Shown here: positions 23,893-28,281 of the stretch, in pieces
Layout of the letters: each line of letters starts with the position of its first letter
Position numbering within the stretch: position 1 is the stretch's first letter
Assembly: GCA_034440455.1 (NCBI GenBank)
Contig: JAWXCB010000089.1
Coordinates: 1-28,281, forward strand
DNA length: 28,281 bases
Direction of reading: 5' to 3'
Origin: JAWXCB01 sp034440455
GTDB lineage: Bacteria > Bacteroidota > Bacteroidia > Chitinophagales > CAIOSU01
Notes under the pieces: model-generated
The model's input: only the letters and a program-made list of their open reading frames with translations
What the model was told of the DNA's origin: nothing
Databases searched by the model: none
Program-made: the position numbers and the translations under genes

Positions 23893-24261
23893 ATGAAACA
23901 ACTCTATCTATCTATTGCTATGGCATTTATATTATTTACCGCTTGCAACAATCAAAGCGAACCGGCTAACGGGAATTCAAACGATTTCACTTACGAGACA
24001 AATGACTCAACAGTTATGCCGCCCGATTCATCCAGCGACCCGGCTAACCTGCTCCCAGATTCAATAGGAAATATCCCTACTCTTTCAAATGATCCGGGTA
24101 AGATTAAACTTGCTTCGGATCCGCTTGAGGGGATTGATATCAAATCAAAATTAAATCCCGCACATGGTGAGTCAGGGCATAGATGTGATGTTCCGGTTGG
24201 CGCTCATCATTCGTCAATGCCAAAAAAAATTGGAATGAGTTTGTGTAAACCAAATAAATAA
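23893..24261 (+). CDS. Small lipoprotein with NPAHGESGHRCDV motif
   Basis: A 122-residue protein with a lipoprotein signal (LFTAC, Cys18) followed by a low-complexity Asn/Ser/Asp/Pro linker (about 19-80), typical of surface or periplasmic tethers. Residues 88-103 read NPAHGESGHRCDVPVG. I recall close forms (NPxHGxPGHRCDIxVGAPL) as a short conserved block in many otherwise dissimilar Bacteroidota proteins, function unknown to me. The His/Cys-rich block (three His and Cys98 here, two more His just after) suggests metal binding or a disulfide with Cys118. It lies 70 nt after the exosortase operon, on the same strand, and converges with the thioredoxin-like gene. Confidence 0.75.
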   Translation: MKQLYLSIAMAFILFTACNNQSEPANGNSNDFTYETNDSTVMPPDSSSDPANLLPDSIGNIPTLSNDPGKIKLASDPLEGIDIKSKLNPAHGESGHRCDVPVGAHHSSMPKKIGMSLCKPNK

Positions 24262-24292
24262 CCACGAAGTCGAAAATGATTGGAGAGAATTA

Positions 24293-25684
24293 TCAGGGTT
24301 TGGGCCAGGCTGATTTAAGTTCTTCTATTGTAATATATTTTCCAACGATTTTCATCTCGCCCGTTATCAGGAAAAGGATAGGTGTGGCGCGAACATTATA
24401 GTCTTCTGCCGCTTTTGTATCCCACTTTTTGCGCTCGCTTACATTTATCCATCCCGCGTTATATTGTGCAAGCGCCTGAACCCAGGCTTCATAACTGTCA
24501 TCAAGCGCTACTGCAAAAACCTCAGCCTCCTTTGCTTTTAATTCAGGATAAAGGTTTTTTAACTTATGGAGAATATCCAAGCAATGTGGACACCAACTTC
24601 CCCAAAAGAAAACAACGGTGTATTTATTCGACTTAACAGTAGAGGATAATAATTGAATGCTTCCAGCCGGGTCTTTAAGTGAAATTTCCGGTGCTGTTTG
24701 TCCCGGTATCAGACGCTCCACATTCTCAAAGTAATTTTTTAGTTCTCCGCTGAATTGAGATGCCTCACAAGATTCGGCACTCCCTGAATTGATAACGTAT
24801 TCTACCATTTCAAGGTCCTGTGTGTTGAAATATGCCTCCATCAAAGTGGCCATCGTAAATTTTTGAACTTCCCGATTAGCGTCTGTTAAGCGAAGAAGCA
24901 TTGCGCAACTTTCCTGCTTTGCCTTCGTGCTGCGCCCGCCAAAGTAATTGATATATTCATTCAGCTTCTGCGCAAAAAAATAATCGTCAACCAATTGCTT
25001 TTTGGAAAAGTCAATATTCCTGAAAAATTCAAAATGCTGAAAGGCGCGCTCACTATCATATTTTGCTTTGTCCGCTTCTTTGTTAAACACTGTGAACTTT
25101 AAAACCGGAATTAAAACACCTGAGAGGTATTCATCCGTTGTTTGCCGGGAAATGGCGTCCAACTTTGCATTGTTCTCTTCATGCAGTTGGTCATATTCCA
25201 TTCTCAATGAATCCACCTTTCCCTTGTAGTTCACGTCAAATTCATAGATGGATTGTCCCAGCCTACTCAAGCTATCCCGCTTTAAAAAGTATTGCTCATT
25301 TTGAATTAAAATCTTTTGAAGCAGCCTATTGGGTTCAGAATTTTCAAAAACAGGTTTAGGAGTTAATTTTTTTTCGGATTCATATCTTACAGAAATGTTG
25401 GAATTACCAAGCAGTAAAAATGTTGCTTTCGTTGGTTCAATTACTACTAACTGGTATAATCCCTTCGGATAATCTTTACAATTGATTTTACAGACACCAT
25501 TGATAAACTCACCCTTGGCTATGGTGTCCATTTTTGAGCCTCTGGGTTTCAAAAGGTAAGCAAATGCGCCCTGTTGACTGCTGATTTCCGTAAAGTTGAT
25601 TTGAATATTTTGGCAAAATAAAACCTTAGGGCAGTAGAGACTTACTAACAAAACAATCAATAGCTGCTTTTTCAATATTGGCAT
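24293..25684 (-). CDS. TlpA-like thiol-disulfide oxidoreductase with N-terminal DUF4369-like region
   Basis: A 463-residue exported protein. I chose the ATG at 25684 because it gives a compact signal peptide (MPILKKQLLIVLLVSLYCP); the ATG at 25756 would add 24 residues that spoil it. Residues about 26-115 look like a DUF4369 beta domain, about 120-320 are helical, and about 326-463 form a thioredoxin fold. The active site is WCPHC (Cys365, Cys368), with cis-Pro435 in RATPILF. CPHC is the DsbA dipeptide and suggests a more oxidising enzyme than the usual CPPC/CPSC TlpA types. It is the last gene after three secreted proteins with eight conserved cysteines each, 75 nt from the last one, so helping to form their disulfides is a natural inference. 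Confidence 0.88.
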   Translation of the reverse strand: MPILKKQLLIVLLVSLYCPKVLFCQNIQINFTEISSQQGAFAYLLKPRGSKMDTIAKGEFINGVCKINCKDYPKGLYQLVVIEPTKATFLLLGNSNISVRYESEKKLTPKPVFENSEPNRLLQKILIQNEQYFLKRDSLSRLGQSIYEFDVNYKGKVDSLRMEYDQLHEENNAKLDAISRQTTDEYLSGVLIPVLKFTVFNKEADKAKYDSERAFQHFEFFRNIDFSKKQLVDDYFFAQKLNEYINYFGGRSTKAKQESCAMLLRLTDANREVQKFTMATLMEAYFNTQDLEMVEYVINSGSAESCEASQFSGELKNYFENVERLIPGQTAPEISLKDPAGSIQLLSSTVKSNKYTVVFFWGSWCPHCLDILHKLKNLYPELKAKEAEVFAVALDDSYEAWVQALAQYNAGWINVSERKKWDTKAAEDYNVRATPILFLITGEMKIVGKYITIEELKSAWPKP

Positions 25685-25759
25685 AAATCGGAAAAGAGAA
25701 ATTTCATTTCCAACAAGACATTGGAAACTGGGTGAGGGTAAAACTAAAATAATCAAGCC

Positions 25760-26524
25760 TTATCGAGTGCAAATACAGCAGGTTACTTCACGATCATGCA
25801 CATATGGTGCGGTGAGTGAGCCAAGTTCTGTTTCCGTAGGATACCAATAGTCTCCGCCAGTATTAACATTGCTTCCGTAAGCCACGGGGGATGCGTTCAC
25901 GCAGACGAACTCGCCCTTTCGTTGCGTATAATGAGCTGACATGACATATCCTGAATACTGCCTAATCCATCCCGAAGGGCAATTGGTAGTTCCGGGCATC
26001 ATGAGCGCTTCGTTACCAGTGGCCTCGCATACCGCGCATAACATATCATAACCATGAAATCCTGCAAGCGTGGCAAGGCCGTATCCGCTGGTTAGCATTT
26101 CCACACCATACAGTAAATTGCCATCTTGATTAGCGGTAGAAAAAGCCGCGTAGATTGGAGCATTAGTAAGACAAAGCGTGTTTGCCCCTGACCCGGTATG
26201 ACCAATGTTCCCCCCGGCTGCATATCCGGTATAGACCAGTTGTGAGGTGGCAGGGCAATCATTCCTTCCCCAGTTCGTGAAATTAGTGGTTATACCCACG
26301 TTAACCCAAGTGGAGCCATTATGAAATTGCAGGGATTTCACACTGCTGTTATAGCGGATCGTACCGGCTGACCCGGTGCCCGGAGCGGATTCATTACCCA
26401 CCTCAAGCCATCCGTTAACATCCAACTTTTGGCTGGTAGTGGCTTTGTCAACTCCAAGCCCGGTTTGGGAGAAAGCCCATCCGCTTAGGGCGCTGATGAT
26501 TACAATTGTTATTATCTTTTTCAT
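25760..26524 (-). CDS. Secreted spongin/short-chain-collagen-like domain protein, copy 3
   Basis: A 254-residue protein with signal peptide (residues 1-20, ending WAFSQ). Residues 22-77 are a tail-fibre-like stalk (SQKLDVNGWLEVG, AGTIRYNS, SLQFHNGSTWVNVG). Residues about 82-254 match, from memory, the C-terminal domain of sponge short-chain collagens: NWGRNDCP, NTLCL, LCAVC, MMPGTTNCPSGW, SGYVMSAHYTQ, FVCV, DYWYPTETELG, REVTCCICTR. Cysteines are 90, 118, 163, 166, 182, 208, 249 and 252 (shared by all copies) plus the extra 250. It is the most divergent of the three copies at the C-terminus (ICTR for VCTK). It starts 21 nt after copy 2 and shares the leader motif before its ATG. It has no sorting signal and no collagen Gly-X-Y repeat. 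Confidence 0.85.
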   Translation of the reverse strand: MKKIITIVIISALSGWAFSQTGLGVDKATTSQKLDVNGWLEVGNESAPGTGSAGTIRYNSSVKSLQFHNGSTWVNVGITTNFTNWGRNDCPATSQLVYTGYAAGGNIGHTGSGANTLCLTNAPIYAAFSTANQDGNLLYGVEMLTSGYGLATLAGFHGYDMLCAVCEATGNEALMMPGTTNCPSGWIRQYSGYVMSAHYTQRKGEFVCVNASPVAYGSNVNTGGDYWYPTETELGSLTAPYVHDREVTCCICTR

Positions 26525-26545
26525 AGCTGTTGATTTTTAAGATTG

Positions 26546-27340
26546 TTATTTAGTGCAAACCGCGCAGGTCAACTCACGATCTTGAAAATAGGGAGAGCCG
26601 TTGAGTACACCGAGCTCAACTTCTGTCGGATACCAAAGGTTACCATTACAATCACTATTCACCCCGGTTTGCAGGGGCGAGTTATTGACACACACGGTTT
26701 CGTTTTTGGTTTGTGTATAATGATTTCCCATGAGATAACCCCAATATCGTAGCATCCATCCGGAGGGACATACATTGGTTCCCGGCACCATCATTGTTTC
26801 ACTTGCACCATCCACTAAGCATACGGCACATTCCGCGTCATAATCCTGCAATTGCCCGGAGGTCAGCCCGTTGCCGAAGGAGGCAATGCCATAACCGCTC
26901 ATCTGGAATTCCACGCCATAAATCAATGAAGCATCCACGCTGGCATCATTGAAAGATGCGCCTGTCCAGTTTGGCGAGTTGGTTAAACAGAGCGTATTAG
27001 TCCCTGATCCGTTATGCTGATAGTGTTTGCTGGCTGCTTGTCCATTATAAACCAGTGATGAACCTGCGGGACAATCATTTCTTCCCCAGTTGATAAACGT
27101 AGTCGAGCGATCCGGGGGAAGACTCACCCAAGCTGAACCGTTATAGAATTGCAATCTTCCGCTGCTATGATAACGGATAGTTCCTGTGGTTGCTGTGGTA
27201 CCAGTATTTTCATTGCCGACCTTTACCCATCCCAATACATCCAGTTTCTGCCCGGGGCTGGGTTCGCCAATCCCTAAGTTTTGTGAGAAAACAGAACCGG
27301 CAATGACGCTGATGGTCACGATTACTATTATATTTTTCAT
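26546..27340 (-). CDS. Secreted spongin/short-chain-collagen-like domain protein, copy 2
   Basis: A 264-residue paralog with signal peptide (1-20, ending SVFSQ), stalk (22-76; GQKLDVLGWVKVG, TGTIRYHS, LQFYNGSAWVSL) and the same C-terminal domain (about 84-264). Conserved blocks are NWGRNDCP, NTLCL, LIYGVEFQMSGYG, ECAVC, MMVPGTNVCPSGW, YWGYLMGNHYTQ, VCVNN, NLWYPTEVELG, RELTCAVCTK. Shared cysteines are 90, 118, 171, 174, 191, 217, 259 and 262, plus the extra Cys231 in SDCNGNLWYP. The ~6 extra residues relative to the other copies lie mainly around 125-135, a likely surface loop. It starts 23 nt after copy 1, so it is in the same operon. It likely acts outside the cytoplasm as an adhesive or matrix component, which is inference only. 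Confidence 0.85.
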   Translation of the reverse strand: MKNIIVIVTISVIAGSVFSQNLGIGEPSPGQKLDVLGWVKVGNENTGTTATTGTIRYHSSGRLQFYNGSAWVSLPPDRSTTFINWGRNDCPAGSSLVYNGQAASKHYQHNGSGTNTLCLTNSPNWTGASFNDASVDASLIYGVEFQMSGYGIASFGNGLTSGQLQDYDAECAVCLVDGASETMMVPGTNVCPSGWMLRYWGYLMGNHYTQTKNETVCVNNSPLQTGVNSDCNGNLWYPTEVELGVLNGSPYFQDRELTCAVCTK

Positions 27341-27363
27341 GGCTATATTGATTTAATTATTTT

Positions 27364-28140
27364 TTACTTGGTGCAAACTGAACACGTTAACTCACGATTG
27401 GCTATATAAGGTGCCCGCAGTGCACAAATTTCCGCTTCAACCGGGTACCAAAGGTCACCATTGCTGTTACTCGTACTTCCATAAAGCGTTGCACTATTAT
27501 GCACACATACAAATTCAGTTGACCATTGACTATAATGCACTGACATGAGATAGCCCCAATATTGCTGCGTCCATCCTGAAGGGCATACTACCGTGCCGGG
27601 TACCATGAGCATTGTTGTTGCGGTTGCAATGCAAACCGCGCATTCCGCTTCGCGGTCTTGAAAGGATGAGGCTGCTACCCCCCCTAAATTTGAAACTCCA
27701 TACCCACCAATTTCATATTCCAAACCATAAATCAATGCCCCGTTATGGTTGGCGTCATTAAAATCAACAAAGTTGGGTGTGCGGCTAAGGCAGAGCGTAT
27801 TAAATCCGGAACCGGATTGGTCATGAGAAGATCCGCCAACAGTTCCTGTATAGACCAGCGATGAGGTGGCAGGACAATCAGGCCTGCCCCAGTTGGTGAA
27901 TTTTACCGAAGGAAGACCAACAGCAACCCAATTGGTGCCATCGAAAAATTCCAGGCTGCCAATAGTATTATAACGGATAGCGCCTGTCGTTCCGGTGGAG
28001 CCTGACGATTGATTGCCAAGTTGTATCCATCCGTTCACATCTAATTTTTCGGTGGGGCTGGGTTGGTCAATTCCCATATTTTGGGCGAAAGCCAAAAAGG
28101 AATAAGCGCTAATGATTGCTGTTATGAGATATTTTTTCAT
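27364..28140 (-). CDS. Secreted spongin/short-chain-collagen-like domain protein, copy 1
   Basis: A 258-residue protein, first of the operon. The signal peptide (1-20, ending FLAFAQ) is followed by the stalk (22-75; TEKLDVNGWIQLG, GAIRYNT, SLEFFDGTNWVAVG) and the C-terminal domain (about 81-258). Landmarks are NWGRPDCP, LVYTGTVGGSSHDQSGSG, NTLCL, LIYGLEYEIGGYG, ECAVC, MVPGTVVCPSGW, YWGYLMSVHYSQ, EFVCV, DLWYPVEAEICAL, APY and RELTCSVCTK. These fit the sponge spongin/collagen C4 C-terminal domain as I remember it. Shared cysteines are 89, 117, 167, 170, 186, 212, 253 and 256; the extra Cys239 sits where the sponge proteins have CGxLxCPPY. No T9SS C-terminal domain or sorting signal is seen. The 141 nt upstream to the window edge show no convincing promoter. 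Confidence 0.87.
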   Translation of the reverse strand: MKKYLITAIISAYSFLAFAQNMGIDQPSPTEKLDVNGWIQLGNQSSGSTGTTGAIRYNTIGSLEFFDGTNWVAVGLPSVKFTNWGRPDCPATSSLVYTGTVGGSSHDQSGSGFNTLCLSRTPNFVDFNDANHNGALIYGLEYEIGGYGVSNLGGVAASSFQDREAECAVCIATATTMLMVPGTVVCPSGWTQQYWGYLMSVHYSQWSTEFVCVHNSATLYGSTSNSNGDLWYPVEAEICALRAPYIANRELTCSVCTK

Positions 28141-28281
28141 AGCTAAGTTGATTTTATGCTTGGAAAATATTATGACTTAAACCGGCTTTGTTGCATGAAA
28201 AGTACAAAAGAAAAAAGATTGGTTGACAGGAAGCGTTAAAAATAAGAAGGACGGTAGGAAGTTTGATTTATGCAAAAAACA

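Noticed and set aside
25685..25756. Upstream ATG (25756) for the TlpA-like protein
   Set aside because: It adds 24 residues that place the hydrophobic signal segment internally; the ATG at 25684 gives a standard signal peptide.
25760..28140. Spongin-like proteins as exosortase or T9SS substrates
   Set aside because: All three end in CTK or CTR directly after the conserved domain, with no transmembrane helix, basic tail or T9SS C-terminal domain. Ordinary Sec export is the only signal seen.
25760..28140. True collagen triple helix in the stalk
   Set aside because: No Gly-X-Y triplets occur; the Gly/Thr/Ser-rich part is too short and irregular.
28141..28281. Promoter for the spongin-like operon
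   Set aside because: TACTTTTC and TATTTTTA resemble a -7 box on the minus strand, but neither has TTTG 19-21 nt upstream. No call is made.

Overview
The window reads as a chromosomal segment of a Bacteroidota bacterium, probably from the Chitinophagia/Sphingobacteriia side. The evidence is a SusC-type CarboxypepD_reg plus beta-barrel outer-membrane receptor, lipoproteins with relaxed lipoboxes, weak Shine-Dalgarno sites, A/T-rich leaders, dispersed AT-rich palindromes between genes, an exosortase of a Bacteroidota type, and promoters fitting the Bacteroidota pattern TTTG-N19/20-TAnnTTTG. No rRNA, tRNA, IS element or CRISPR array was seen. Coding density is high, and every annotation is from sequence reading alone.

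Layout. (1) 1-3120, minus strand: a partial EGF-like lipoprotein, a small membrane protein translationally coupled to an M3 oligoendopeptidase, and a PaaI-type thioesterase. (2) 3224-7670, minus strand: a DEAD-box RNA helicase, then a three-gene export operon (lipoprotein HlyD-type adaptor, LolC/E-type permease, LolD-type ATPase). (3) 7935-12537: a GNAT acetyltransferase divergent from a long-chain acyl-CoA synthetase; convergent with the synthetase are a beta-propeller lipoprotein and an HGSNAT-like membrane acyltransferase, both with GTG starts. (4) 12652-22147, plus strand: a large outer-membrane receptor, a TetR regulator, and a fatty-acid beta-oxidation cluster (fused hydroxyacyl-CoA dehydrogenase/enoyl-CoA hydratase, thiolase, acyl-CoA dehydrogenase). 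A decayed PIN-type toxin-antitoxin pair sits between the thiolase and the dehydrogenase. (5) 22561-24261, plus strand: an exosortase-family protease with a TTG start, a companion membrane protein, and a small lipoprotein. (6) 24293-28140, minus strand: three tandem paralogous secreted cysteine-rich proteins followed by a TlpA-like thiol-disulfide oxidoreductase.

How the genes work together. The synthetase, fused dehydrogenase/hydratase, thiolase and acyl-CoA dehydrogenase cover most of fatty-acid activation and beta-oxidation. The TetR protein is likely their local repressor: a 26-bp palindrome overlaps the -33 element of its own promoter, and a degenerate copy overlaps the -33 element of the beta-oxidation promoter.

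The most striking content is region 6. The C-terminal ~175 residues of all three paralogs match, from memory, the C-terminal domain of sponge short-chain collagens (spongin/collagen C4-like), including eight conserved cysteines and the terminal RELTCxVCTK. In place of a collagen helix they carry a short tail-fibre-like stalk. A CPHC-type thioredoxin-fold protein sits directly downstream, suggesting a dedicated oxidative-folding operon for a secreted disulfide-rich domain otherwise known to me from animals.
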